Of a stretch of DNA of 64,000 nt, positions 45,624 to 54,167 are shown in pieces. The stretch is from the NCBI GenBank assembly GCA_963792785.1, contig CAWBXO010000001.1, positions 248,001 to 312,000 on the forward strand, in the 5' to 3' direction. Under the pieces are notes generated by a model. That model made no database searches. It was not told where the DNA came from and saw only the letters and a program-made list of their open reading frames with translations. This DNA is from CAWIMX01 sp963792785 (GTDB lineage Bacteria; Acidobacteriota; Vicinamibacteria; Vicinamibacterales; CAVVIG01). The position numbers and the translations under genes are program-made. The stretch's first letter is position 1. Each line of letters starts with the position of its first letter.

Positions 45624-47006
45624 ATTGCTGGCGGCTGATGGCTGGCGGCCGTTCCCCTCCTTCAAATACGCCTGCAGCGTGTGCGTGCTGATGCCGAGCA
45701 GGCGCGCGGCGCGGCGCTTGTTGCCGCCGGCGCGATCGAGGACGACCCGCGCGTAGCGGCGGGCCCACACGCGAAGGGTTTCGCTCCGCTCGACGGACGG
45801 GGCGATCGCCGACGCGTACTCGCCGCGCACCGCGGCGGGCAGGTCTTCCACGCCGATCACGTCGGATTCGGCGAGCGCCACCGCCCGTTCGATCATCCGC
45901 TCCAGTTCACGGACGTTTCCCGGCCAGTCGTAGGTCAGCAGCGCGCCCATGGCCGACTCCGACAGCGTGCAGCGCCGCACGTCGTGGTGCTGCGCGAGGA
46001 AGTGCCCCACGAGCTCGAGGATGTCGCCCTTGCGCTCGCGAAGGGCTGGCACGCGCAGGTCCACGCCGCTCAGGCGGTAATAGAGATCGGCACGGAACGC
46101 CCCGCTCGCGACGAGCGCGCCGAGCGGCCGGTTGGTGGCGGCCACGAGGCGGATGTCGACCCGCTGGGCCCCTGTGGCGCCCACGCGCTCGACGGCGAGC
46201 TCCTGGATCGCGCGCAGCAACTTGGCCTGGGCCGGCCGTGACAGGTCCGATACCTCGTCCAGGAAGACCGTACCGCCGTCGCCGGCTTCGAACTTGCCCC
46301 GACGTCCGCGCACACCCGTGGCCGTGCGCTCCTCGATGCCGAACAACTCGGCCTCGAGGAGAGTCTCGACGAGCGCCGCGCAGTTGATCGCCACAAACGG
46401 CCCGCCCGACCGCCGGCTCTGTTCGTGAATCAGGCGCGCGACGAGTTCCTTGCCGACGCCGCTCTCCCCTTCGATGAGCACCGTGAAGTCGGTTCGGGCC
46501 ACGCGTTCAGCCGTGGCGCGAAGGGCCCGCACCTCCGGTGTGGATCCCACCAGCGTCGTCTGGTCGGCGCGAGAACTCCTGGGGGCGACGGCGGCCATCT
46601 GCCGGGCGCCGCCGTTCCGGCCCCGCTCAATCTCCAGAACGAGGGCCGCCAGATGCGCGGCCCGGCCCAGGATCTGGACATCCCACTCGCCGAGTTGACA
46701 GCCGGGATCGAAGGCCGCCTCCAGCACGACGCGGGCGACCCGGCCCCCGCCCGGCACGTCGAACGCCATGATCTCGTCGCCGCCCTCACGCGGAGCCCGC
46801 CGGACGTCGCGCTCGCGAAGGCGGATCGCGCGGGCAGGCACGATGGCCCGGAGCGCCTCCTCGAACGCGGCGCGCAGGGGCGTGTCGGCCTGCGACTCGA
46901 GCGTCCGGGCGAGGATCGCCAGCACGGGACCGAGCGAGCGCCGGCGATCGCGGCGGCGCTGCGTGCGGAAGGTGGGCATAGGCGTAGGTTGCGCGGACAC
47001 GGGCAT
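45618..47006 (-). CDS. Enhancer-binding-protein-like AAA+ regulator lacking GAFTGA
   Basis: 462 residues from ATG 47006, with AGGAG seven bases upstream. An N-terminal GAF-like region (about 30-140) precedes the AAA+ domain (about 150-385): Walker A LIEGESGVGKELVARLIHEQ, GPFVAINCAALVETLLEAEL, Walker B DGGTVFLDEVSDLSRPAQAK, RVDIRLVAATNRPLGALVAS and TYDWPGNVRELERMIERAVA. The C-terminal Fis-type helix-turn-helix is DRAGGNKRRAARLLGISTHT. The loop that should read GAFTGA after ELFG is ELFGIEERTATGVRGRRGKF, so the sigma-54 contact is absent and it may regulate without sigma-54. The C-terminal QPSAASND is encoded by array K. It follows a PilZ gene on the same strand. Confidence 0.9.
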   Translation of the reverse strand: MPVSAQPTPMPTFRTQRRRDRRRSLGPVLAILARTLESQADTPLRAAFEEALRAIVPARAIRLRERDVRRAPREGGDEIMAFDVPGGGRVARVVLEAAFDPGCQLGEWDVQILGRAAHLAALVLEIERGRNGGARQMAAVAPRSSRADQTTLVGSTPEVRALRATAERVARTDFTVLIEGESGVGKELVARLIHEQSRRSGGPFVAINCAALVETLLEAELFGIEERTATGVRGRRGKFEAGDGGTVFLDEVSDLSRPAQAKLLRAIQELAVERVGATGAQRVDIRLVAATNRPLGALVASGAFRADLYYRLSGVDLRVPALRERKGDILELVGHFLAQHHDVRRCTLSESAMGALLTYDWPGNVRELERMIERAVALAESDVIGVEDLPAAVRGEYASAIAPSVERSETLRVWARRYARVVLDRAGGNKRRAARLLGISTHTLQAYLKEGNGRQPSAASND

Positions 47007-47112
47007 CGACAGCTCCTGGATGCCGTGGTCTTAACAAGAGCGATGCCACACGGTGAACGCGACTCGAGGGGACAGCGGCGGCACCGCCGGAGCCGGCACG
47101 AGTAGCGACTAC

Positions 47113-47472
47113 TCACAGCGGACCCTGCTCGACCCCGGCATCAATGGGAAGCAGATACCCGTTGCGGGGCGCCCGGTCGAACCAGGCAATGTCGCGTTCG
47201 AAACGAATCGCGCCGCGATAGCAGATCGATGCAGGCCCGAGGCTCGCGACCGCGGAGCGCAGGACGCGTCCGGCGATCGCAATCCGCCAGTCACTGCGGT
47301 GCAACTGAAGCTCCACGCGCGAGCCGGGCAGGAGCCGCTTGGCCGTTTCCACGAGCACGCCGCCGGCCGACGCGTCGACGATCAGCGCGGGACATCCCGG
47401 CCGGATGCGCGCGAGCTCGATGCCGTGATGTTCGCGCGGCAGCCGTTCCGAGCAGCGGCGTTCGGAACTCAC
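47113..47472 (-). CDS. PilZ-domain protein (c-di-GMP receptor candidate)
   Basis: 119 residues from GTG 47472, overlapping the pseudopilin stop. An N-terminal Arg-rich ERRCSERLPREHHGIELARI supplies the RxxxR element, and IVDASAGGVLVETAKRLLPG the (D/N)xSxxG element, the two c-di-GMP-binding motifs of PilZ. The beta-barrel continues with SRVELQLHRSDWRIAIAGRV. It would sense the product of GGDEF proteins such as the one at 59201-60232 and could control pilus-like function, since it sits in a run with pseudopilin and ComEA-like genes. Confidence 0.75.
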   Translation of the reverse strand: MSSERRCSERLPREHHGIELARIRPGCPALIVDASAGGVLVETAKRLLPGSRVELQLHRSDWRIAIAGRVLRSAVASLGPASICYRGAIRFERDIAWFDRAPRNGYLLPIDAGVEQGPL

Positions 47473-48140
47473 AGTGGATCCCAGGTGGCGGCCGGCCGTC
47501 GCAGCTCGAGAAGCCTGGCCTTGCCGGTGGGGCCGTACATCCGCAGCGCCAGTTGCACGCCACCACGGCCACGGAGAAACAACGTGCCAGACGAGGAAGA
47601 CCCCAGCGGGCTGAAGCTGAGGATGTCGCTCACGCCGAGTTTGATGGGATCGCCGGATGGGCTCGGCGCTCCGGGATCGAGCGGCGGCAGGCCCGGCGAG
47701 AGGCCGAAGTCGACGCCAGGGAAGCGATCGGGCAGCCGGTCGACCGCAGCGATCTGCGCGTCGGTGCCGTCCCGGATGTCGGCGCTGCGGATGCCGTTGG
47801 CGTTGCCGTCGAGATAGAGGGTGACGAGGTATCCGTCGCCATCCGCCGTGAACTGGAAACCGACGTCCGCGGATCGCCGGACGGCTTCGAGCCGGGCCTC
47901 GCCGATCCGGCCGGCGAGATAGCGGGCGGCGCCGGTCGCACGGGCGCGATCGACCGCGACGAACACCTGCGGGACAACCGCGGCGCTCAGCGTCAGGAGC
48001 AGGCCGAGCGCGAAAAGCAGCTCGATCGCCGAGTACCCGCGGCCGGCCTCACGCGAGGCCGGCCGCGGGTGCGTAACGTCCGGAACTACGCCGGCGAGGC
48101 GGAGCGGCCCAGCAGCGCAGGCTTCCCCGCCGCCACCCAC
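47469..48140 (-). CDS. GspH/FimT-like minor pseudopilin
   Basis: A class III signal REAGRG/YSAIELLFALGLLLTLSA with Glu at +5, then a GspH/FimT-like beta domain: YLAGRIGEARLEAVRRSADV, FQFTADGDGYLVTLYLDGNA, NGIRSADIRDGTDAQIAAVD and ILSFSPLGSSSSGTLFLRGR. The length is about 223 residues if GTG 48140 is used; no ATG or GTG lies closer to the signal, so the start is uncertain and overlaps the preceding membrane-protein gene. It is probably a tip or initiation subunit of a type IV pilus or competence pseudopilus. Confidence 0.8.
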   Translation of the reverse strand: MGGGGEACAAGPLRLAGVVPDVTHPRPASREAGRGYSAIELLFALGLLLTLSAAVVPQVFVAVDRARATGAARYLAGRIGEARLEAVRRSADVGFQFTADGDGYLVTLYLDGNANGIRSADIRDGTDAQIAAVDRLPDRFPGVDFGLSPGLPPLDPGAPSPSGDPIKLGVSDILSFSPLGSSSSGTLFLRGRGGVQLALRMYGPTGKARLLELRRPAATWDPL

Positions 48141-48445
48141 CAGAGCGCGGCAAGGAACGGCAGGAGCAGACCGAGCCCGAGGAGCGAGTAGACGAGCGCC
48201 GGGAGGGCCACCAGGTGCAACGTCCAGACGACCGGACGCGGCAGCTCCGCCCCGAACGCCCAGAGCGCACACGCCAGGCCGTACAGCGGCGGCACGAGAA
48301 CGGCGTACCAGGCTGTTGGGCCACCAACCACGGGGACGCCGCTCGTGATGAAGGCGACCGCGGTGACCAGAAGGCAGATCGTGAGAAACAACACACTGCC
48401 GACCTTGAGCAACATCCGCGCGGGTGCCTGTCGTCTCGGCTCCAT
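48086..48445 (-). CDS. Small four-helix membrane protein, unknown
   Basis: 119 residues, ATG 48445. Four hydrophobic segments: VGSVLFLTICLLVTAVAFIT, WYAVLVPPLYGLACALWAFG, VVWTLHLVALPALVYSLLGL and LLPFLAALWWVAAGKPALLG, with a basic N-terminus (EPRRQAPAR). No family recognised. It lies 24 bp after the phospholipase-A2-like gene and overlaps the likely start of the pseudopilin gene, so it is part of the same transcription unit. Confidence 0.75.
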   Translation of the reverse strand: MEPRRQAPARMLLKVGSVLFLTICLLVTAVAFITSGVPVVGGPTAWYAVLVPPLYGLACALWAFGAELPRPVVWTLHLVALPALVYSLLGLGLLLPFLAALWWVAAGKPALLGRSASPA

Positions 48446-48469
48446 CAGTAACCGCCTTTCTGAGAGGGC

Positions 48470-49618
48470 CTACCATGGGGACTGGGTGTACGGTACGCCC
48501 GACGCCGCCGCGAAGCAGAATACCACCGCCCCGTTGCAGGCATCGCAGATCCAGTTCGACCAGAACTGCCACCACGAACTCGACGAGCAGCCGTACTTCT
48601 CGTAGCACTGATCGTGGATGTCGCAGCAGTAGCGGAGCACGGTTCCGTCGAGCCAGTGCAAGCCATCGCAGCCAGGCTCGTTGGCCGACACGGTCGGCTC
48701 GAAGAACTGCAGCAGCCGGCCCGCGGCGGACGGCGGCGTTTGTGCCCGGGCCACGAACTGGTCGCGATCGATCGCGGTCTTCCACTCATAGAGGCCAATC
48801 GCCTGCAGATTCATCCACACGATATCGGGCGTGAACAGCCAGCCGCCGTAGCGCGAGGCCAGCTCGTCCGGACCGATCGCCCCGGAGCTCGTGCCGATGC
48901 TCCACGTGAAGATCTGCTCGTGCGTCAGGTAGTTGGCCAGGCCCACCTGCACGCCGTCCTTCACGAGCTTCGTCACGAGCACGTCGCCGCGAACGGGCCG
49001 GCCCTGAAACCGGTCGCCCGGCTTCGCGTGCACGGGCCCGGTGATGGCGGACAGGCCGTCGGCCCATTCCGTCGTGATTGACCGGACGGACTGCAACTCG
49101 TGTACCTCTTTCGCGCCGCCGCGGCGCCTCGCCAGGCCGTCTTGCCAGCGCAGGCCGTCGGCGGACGAGGTGCCGTCCACCTCGAACTGATGGCTCTGGC
49201 GAGCCGCCCAGTCGAGCGTGGGATGCACATCGCCACGCATCAGCAGCCCGACCGGCTCGGCGAGCGGCCGCGTGAGTTCCGCCACATCAGCGGCTCCATC
49301 GTTGCGGTCCACGCGCACACGGTTGAGCTCGTTCCGATCCTGGCCCTCCAGACGAGCCAGCAGGTCACCGTCCGGCCCCCGCTCGGCGACGGCGCGCGTG
49401 CCGTCGGTGAACTCGGTGGTGAGGCGGTTCGTGCGCGCTTCGAGCGCGTAGTAGGTGGCGCCCTTCACGCCGGGGTTCTCGCCCGCGGGGCGGGAGCGGG
49501 CGGCGGGCTGCACGGCATCGGGGTCGACCGCCGGCCGCCGGGACCGCTGCGCACCGAGGTGGGGCGCGAGCCACGCGAGGGAGACGATCAGGCTCAGGAG
49601 CAGCAAGGCGCGCTTCAC
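48470..49618 (-). CDS. Exported protein with C-terminal phospholipase-A2-like domain
   Basis: 382 residues from GTG 49618, which overlaps the ComEA-like gene stop (GTGA). The signal peptide is KRALLLLSLIVSLAWLAPHL. The middle has YD-repeat-like pieces (YYALEARTNRLTTEFTDGTR) and no recognised domain. Near the C-terminus, CDGLHWLDGTVLRYCCDIHD then QCYEKYGC reproduces the PLA2 active-site signature C-C-x-x-H-D-x-C. The catalytic His/Asp pair and a Cys-rich tail (WSNWICDACNGAVVFCFAAA) could form disulfides. The upstream Gly-rich calcium loop is not obvious, so catalysis is unproven. It might hydrolyse phospholipids outside the cell or be a structural relative. Confidence 0.7.
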   Translation of the reverse strand: MKRALLLLSLIVSLAWLAPHLGAQRSRRPAVDPDAVQPAARSRPAGENPGVKGATYYALEARTNRLTTEFTDGTRAVAERGPDGDLLARLEGQDRNELNRVRVDRNDGAADVAELTRPLAEPVGLLMRGDVHPTLDWAARQSHQFEVDGTSSADGLRWQDGLARRRGGAKEVHELQSVRSITTEWADGLSAITGPVHAKPGDRFQGRPVRGDVLVTKLVKDGVQVGLANYLTHEQIFTWSIGTSSGAIGPDELASRYGGWLFTPDIVWMNLQAIGLYEWKTAIDRDQFVARAQTPPSAAGRLLQFFEPTVSANEPGCDGLHWLDGTVLRYCCDIHDQCYEKYGCSSSSWWQFWSNWICDACNGAVVFCFAAASGVPYTQSPW

Positions 49619-49956
49619 TTGCCACCTCCCGGCTCGGTCTTCGACGAGCTGACGGTGACCTGCGCGCGAAGCTTCAGGAAGCTCTTCTCGCCGATGCCGC
49701 GCACGTTCATCAGCTCTTCGATCTTCTTGAAGGGGCCGTTCTCCTTGCGGTAGGCGAGGATCAGGTCGGCGGTTTTGGCGCCGATGCCGGGCAGCGTGGC
49801 CAGGCCGGCGGCGTCCGCGGTGTTGATGTTGACCATCGGGCCTACGGGCGGCTTCGCGGCCGCGGCGATGGACGTGGTCTGCGCGGCGACGGTGGGTGGC
49901 GCGACGAAGGCGCCGAGACAGACGACGGCGGCGAGGGCGGCGAGCGTGCGGATCAT
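49615..49956 (-). CDS. ComEA-like helix-hairpin-helix DNA-binding protein
   Basis: 113 residues behind a strong AAGGAGG ribosome site. The exported N-terminus is IRTLAALAAVVCLGAFVAPP. The ComEA/ComE1 helix-hairpin-helix pair is VNINTADAAGLATLPGIGAK and FKKIEELMNVRGIGEKSFLK, which binds double-stranded DNA without sequence preference. ComEA in the periplasm captures incoming DNA in natural transformation. The neighbouring pseudopilin and the distant comM fit a competence theme. First gene of the minus-strand run 49956 to 45618. Confidence 0.88.
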   Translation of the reverse strand: MIRTLAALAAVVCLGAFVAPPTVAAQTTSIAAAAKPPVGPMVNINTADAAGLATLPGIGAKTADLILAYRKENGPFKKIEELMNVRGIGEKSFLKLRAQVTVSSSKTEPGGGK

Positions 49957-50223
49957 GCGGTCCTCCTTGGTTAAGAGGACTTCGCCGCCGGCTCACACGC
50001 GGTGGAGGTCGTGCTCCCGTGCTGGTCACGGATCCCGGCGAGCGAAGTCGCCGGACAGGAGGGCAAGCCGCGCGCCAGGATCGGGCGATCGCGAGGGCCG
50101 GCCGATCGCGTTGCGCGCGCAGTGACTTACGCCGGCGCCAGGATCCGGAGCGCGCGGGCGGGCGGAAAGAGGCCTCGAAGCGACAACCTGCGTTGCGCCA
50201 CGCGCTCGGCCGGCATTCTCCCC

Positions 50224-50252
50224 TTGACAGTCTATGGGACAACGCGTAGGCT
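50224..50252 (+). promoter_or_regulatory. Sigma-70 promoter, probably leaderless, for padR-ADOP
   Basis: TTGACA (50224-50229), a 17-bp spacer, TAGGCT (50247-50252). The ATG at 50260 lies where transcription should begin, so the mRNA probably starts at the start codon. Confidence 0.65.
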
Positions 50253-50259
50253 CCCTAGA

Positions 50260-50595
50260 ATGTCTACGGAAGACCGTCTCGAACTCCTCCAGGGGACGCT
50301 CGACCTCCTGATCCTGCGCACCCTCCTCCTCGGCCCGGCCCACGGCCACGCCGTCGCCAAGTCGATCCGGCGGTCGTCCGACGACGTGCTGCTGGTCGAG
50401 GAAGGGTCGCTCTACCCCGCCCTCCATCGCCTCCTCAAGCGCGGGTGGATCGCGTGCGAGCACGGGGCGTCGGAGAACGGCCGGCGCGCGAAGTTCTACC
50501 GCCTCACCGCGAAGGGCCGGAAGCAGCTCACCGTCGAGACGTCGAAGTGGGAACGCCTCGCCCGTGCGATCGGGCGCGTCCTGGGGCCGGCATGA
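50260..50595 (+). CDS. PadR-family transcriptional regulator
   Basis: 111 residues. The winged helix is DRLELLQGTLDLLILRTLLL, GPAHGHAVAKSIRRSSDDVL, VEEGSLYPALHRLLKRGWIA, then RRAKFYRLTAKGRKQLTVET, a textbook PadR pattern. Acidobacterial PadR genes are very often paired with an ADOP permease, as here (ATGA overlap), and probably repress their own operon. The candidate promoter 50224-50252 places the transcript start at the ATG. Confidence 0.95.
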   Translation: MSTEDRLELLQGTLDLLILRTLLLGPAHGHAVAKSIRRSSDDVLLVEEGSLYPALHRLLKRGWIACEHGASENGRRAKFYRLTAKGRKQLTVETSKWERLARAIGRVLGPA

Positions 50596-53195
50596 CCCGT
50601 CGTCCGCTCGACGGCCTCGACGACGACATGCGGGACCACCTCGAGCGCGAGGTCGAGGACAACATCGCCCGGGGCATGGCCCCTGAGGCCGCCCGGCGCG
50701 CGGCGCGGAAGGCGTTCGGCCGCACGGCGTTCGCCGCTGAAGAGACGCGCGCGGTCTGGATCCCGGTCTGGTTCGATCAGTTGCGGCAGGACCTGCGGTA
50801 CGCCGTGCGCGTTCTCCGGCGCAGCCCCGGCGCGTCGGCCGCCGTGATTCTGATCCTCGCGCTGGGGATCGGCACCACCTCCGCCGTTTTCTCGGTCGTG
50901 CGCGGCGTGATGCTGAAGCCCCTGCCCTATCGCGATCCCGAACGCATCGTCGCCATCTGGGAAGCGAACCTGTCGCGCAACCGGCCGCGCAACGTCATCG
51001 CGCCGGCCAATTTCGTGGCGTGGCAGGAGCGAAGCCGGTCCTTCGACGGCATCGGGATGGTCGGACCGTCGCGCCTCACCATCACGCTCGACGGTCGCGC
51101 CGAGGAGGTCTCGGGGTTCGTCGCGACGAGCGACGTGTTCCCTCTCCTCGGCGTCAGCGCCGAGCGGGGCCGGGTCTACACCGCGGATGAGGACGATGGG
51201 ACGGCGAGCGACGTCGTGCTCCTCGACCATCAGTTCTGGCAAAGCCGGTTCGGTGCGCGCCCGGACGTTGTCGGTGCCACGATCGTCGCAAGCGGCCGCC
51301 CGCGCACAGTCGTTGGCGTGCTGCCGGCGGGATTCACGATCGAGGGTGTGCGCGGAAACTTCTACGTCCCGTACGGCACGACAGCCGAGCAGAAGCGCGC
51401 GGCGGCCGGCCGCGGGTCGTCGCACGCGCTCGCGCGCCTGCGCGACGGCGTCTCCCTGACGCAGGCCACGGCCGAGATGTCGACCCTGGCTGCGCAGCTT
51501 GCCCAGGAGCGTCCGGAGCTGGACGCCAACTGGTCCGTGGCGCTGGTCCCGGTGCACGAGCAGACGGTCGGCGCAATCCGGCCGGCGCTGCTGGTGCTGA
51601 GCGGCGCCGTGCTGCTCGTGCTGCTGCTGGCGTGCGCGAACGTGGCCAGCCTGCTGCTCGCGCGGAGCACGGCACGCACGCGCGAGCTCGGGTTGCGGAC
51701 GGCGCTTGGCGCGGGCCGAGGGCGGCTCGTCAGACAGATGCTGACCGAGAGCCTGGTGTTCGCGTGCGCCGGTGGATTACTGGGCCTGGCGCTCGCCGTG
51801 GCGTTCGAGCGGGGTCTGCTTTCCCTCGTGGCCAGCCGCGTGGACGTGCCGCGGCTCGGTCAGGTCGCGCTCGACGCCACGGTGGTCCTCTTCACGCTGG
51901 GAGTGTCGGTCGGGACGGGGTTGCTGTTCGGCGTGGTGCCGGCCGTGGTCGCGACGGGCTGGCGCTGCGGCGCGCTGCGCGAGACCGCCGGCAGCCGCAC
52001 GACGTCCGGGTCGCGTCGGGTGCTGGCGTCGTTCACGGTGGCGGAGGTGGCGCTGTCGCTGGTACTCCTGGCGGGCGCGGGTCTGCTCGGCCTCAGCTTC
52101 TTGCGCCTGCAGCGCATCGATCCCGGCTTCCGCGCGGACCATGTGCTGACCGCCCGGGTGACGCTCGCCGGTGCCCGTTGGAACGATCCGCGCCTGTCCG
52201 CGAGGTTCTTCGAGGACGTGGCCGACCGCCTGCGCGCGCTGCCCGGCGTCGAGGGCGCTGCGGGGATCAGCTTCCTGCCGCTCGCGGGGCCCCGCATCGG
52301 CACCAGCTTCTGGCCGCTCGACGCGCCACCGCCGGCGGCGGGCGAGGCGGCGTCAACCGATGTCCTGCCCATCACGCCGGCGTTCTTCCAGACGATGCGT
52401 ATTCCCCTGCTCGAGGGCCGCGATTTCGATGCCCGCGACACGCTGGACTCGCCGGTGGTGGCGATCGTGAGCCGGACGCTGGCCCGCGCCACGTGGGGCG
52501 ACGAAGATCCGCTCGGCCGGCGTCTCCACGTGAGCATCGGCCTCCCGGGGGACAGCGACGCGGAAGTGGTCGGCGTGGTCGGCGATGTGGCGATGTCCGC
52601 CCTCGACGTCGACATCCGCCCGGCGGTCTACGTGCCGCAGACGCAGCTCGCCATTGGTCTCATGTCCTTCGTGGTGCGCACCGCATCGGATCCCGCCGCG
52701 CTTGGGCCCGTTCTCGGGGCCGTCGTCCGAGAACTCGATCCGGACGTTCCGGTGGCCGACGTGCGAACGATGCGGGAAGTGGTGGCCGCGACGCTTGGCC
52801 AGTCGCAGGCGATTGCCGTGCTCCTGGCCGCCTTCGCCCTCGCGGCCCTCGTCCTGGCCGCGGCAGGCGTCTACGGCGTGATGGCGTACGGCGTATCCCG
52901 CCGCACGCAGGAGATCGGCGTGCGGATGGCCCTGGGCGCGCGGCCCGGTGAAATTGTCGGGATGGTGCTGAAGCAGGCGCTCGGGCTCGCCGGCGCGGGT
53001 GTCGCGATCGGCCTGCTCGCGGCGTTCGGCCTGACGCGGCTGCTGGTGAGCCTTCTCTACGACACGGCGCCGCGCGATCCGGGTGTGTTCGTGGGCGTCG
53101 CCGCGGTCCTCTTCGGGTCGGCCCTGCTCGCCGCCTGGCTCCCCGCCCGCCGCGCGGCTCGTGTGGATCCGATGATCGCGCTGAGGCGCGATTGA
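50592..53195 (+). CDS. ADOP-type ABC transporter permease (FtsX/MacB family)
   Basis: 867 residues. The cytoplasmic N-terminal ADOP domain (about 1-60: DMRDHLEREVEDNIARGMAP, then EAARRAARKAFGRTAF) is peculiar to acidobacterial duplicated orphan permeases. TM1 (GASAAVILILALGIGTTSAV) precedes a MacB periplasmic core domain, an FtsX domain (LVLSGAVLLVLLLACANVAS, ARTRELGLRTALGAGRGRLV), a second periplasmic domain and a second FtsX domain ending RRTQEIGVRMALGARPGEIV and LAAWLPARRAARVDPMIALR. There is no ATPase gene adjacent, as usual for these orphans. It likely works in lipoprotein or peptide/antibiotic transfer. Substrate unknown. Confidence 0.95.
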   Translation: MTRRPLDGLDDDMRDHLEREVEDNIARGMAPEAARRAARKAFGRTAFAAEETRAVWIPVWFDQLRQDLRYAVRVLRRSPGASAAVILILALGIGTTSAVFSVVRGVMLKPLPYRDPERIVAIWEANLSRNRPRNVIAPANFVAWQERSRSFDGIGMVGPSRLTITLDGRAEEVSGFVATSDVFPLLGVSAERGRVYTADEDDGTASDVVLLDHQFWQSRFGARPDVVGATIVASGRPRTVVGVLPAGFTIEGVRGNFYVPYGTTAEQKRAAAGRGSSHALARLRDGVSLTQATAEMSTLAAQLAQERPELDANWSVALVPVHEQTVGAIRPALLVLSGAVLLVLLLACANVASLLLARSTARTRELGLRTALGAGRGRLVRQMLTESLVFACAGGLLGLALAVAFERGLLSLVASRVDVPRLGQVALDATVVLFTLGVSVGTGLLFGVVPAVVATGWRCGALRETAGSRTTSGSRRVLASFTVAEVALSLVLLAGAGLLGLSFLRLQRIDPGFRADHVLTARVTLAGARWNDPRLSARFFEDVADRLRALPGVEGAAGISFLPLAGPRIGTSFWPLDAPPPAAGEAASTDVLPITPAFFQTMRIPLLEGRDFDARDTLDSPVVAIVSRTLARATWGDEDPLGRRLHVSIGLPGDSDAEVVGVVGDVAMSALDVDIRPAVYVPQTQLAIGLMSFVVRTASDPAALGPVLGAVVRELDPDVPVADVRTMREVVAATLGQSQAIAVLLAAFALAALVLAAAGVYGVMAYGVSRRTQEIGVRMALGARPGEIVGMVLKQALGLAGAGVAIGLLAAFGLTRLLVSLLYDTAPRDPGVFVGVAAVLFGSALLAAWLPARRAARVDPMIALRRD

Positions 53196-53205
53196 GCCGC
53201 CGCGC

Positions 53206-54145
53206 CTACGCGTCCACGCGCTCGCGGCACCAGGCGAGGGTCTTCTCGAGGCCCTCTTTCAGGCCGACGGTCGGCTCATAGCCGAGCAGATCGCGCGCTT
53301 TGGTGATGTCGGCCTGTGAGTCACGCACGTCTCCGGCGCGCTCGTCCTGATACTCGGCCTCGAGCGTCGTGCCCACGATCTGGTTCATCGTGGCGAGCAG
53401 CTCGTTGAGGGAAATCCGGTCCCCGCAGGCCACGTTGATCACTTCCCCGCTCGCGCCCTCGGCGTCGCACGCGCGCAGCACGCCGTCCACCACGTTCGCC
53501 ACGTAGGTGAAGTCGCGCGTCTGCTCGCCGTCGCCGTAGATCACCGGACGGCGGCCGGCGAGGAGCGCGGTCGCGAAGAGCGAGATGACGCCGGAATAGG
53601 GCGATCCCGGATCCTGCCGCGGTCCGAACACGTTGAAGTAGCGGATCGTCACGGTCTCCAGGCCGTAGAGCCGCGTGAAAATCTGGCAGGACCTGTTCCG
53701 ACACCAGTTTCTGGAGCGCGTAGGGCGACAGCGGCTGGGGCGCCATCTCTTCGCGCTTGGGCAGCGTCATCGCATTGCCGTACGCCGAGGACGAGCCGGC
53801 GTAGACGAGACGCCGCACGCCGGCGTCCCGGGCGGCCACGAGCAGGTTCAGCGACGCGTCGACGTTCGCGCGGTGCGAGGTGACGGGATCCTGCACCGAC
53901 CGGGGGACCGACGGGATCGCCGCCTCGTGGAGCACGTAGTCCACACCCTTGACGACGCGCGCGGCGACGCCGGCGTCGGCGAGATCACCCTCGATGAACT
54001 CGGCCGCGCCCAGGGTGGCCAGGTTCGCGCGCTTCCCCGTCGAGAGGTCGTCGACGATGCGCACCGCGTGCCCCCGCCGCAGAAGCCCCTCGGCCAGATG
54101 GGACCCGATGAACCCCGCGCCGCCGGTGACGAGATAGAGGGACAT
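53206..54145 (-). CDS. NAD-dependent sugar epimerase/dehydratase (UDP-glucose 4-epimerase-like), frameshifted
   Basis: The N-terminal Rossmann part starts at ATG 54145 (LYLVTGGAGFIGSHLAEGLL, GxxGxxG). It continues with VDYVLHEAAIPSVPRSVQDP, LVYAGSSSAYGNAMTLPKRE and the catalytic YALQK (in LSPYALQKLVSEQV). Near 53690 the frame changes and resumes as QIFTRLYGLETVTIRYFNVF, then GPRQDPGSPYSGVISLFATA, RRPVIYGDGEQTRDFTYVAN and LLGYEPTVGLKEGLEKTLAW. One extra base (GTCC) explains the break. The family interconverts nucleotide-sugars such as UDP-glucose/galactose or UDP-GlcNAc/GalNAc. Its location fits polysaccharide precursor supply. Confidence 0.9.
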
Positions 54146-54167
54146 ACGTGTGTGGGCTCCGGGAAAA

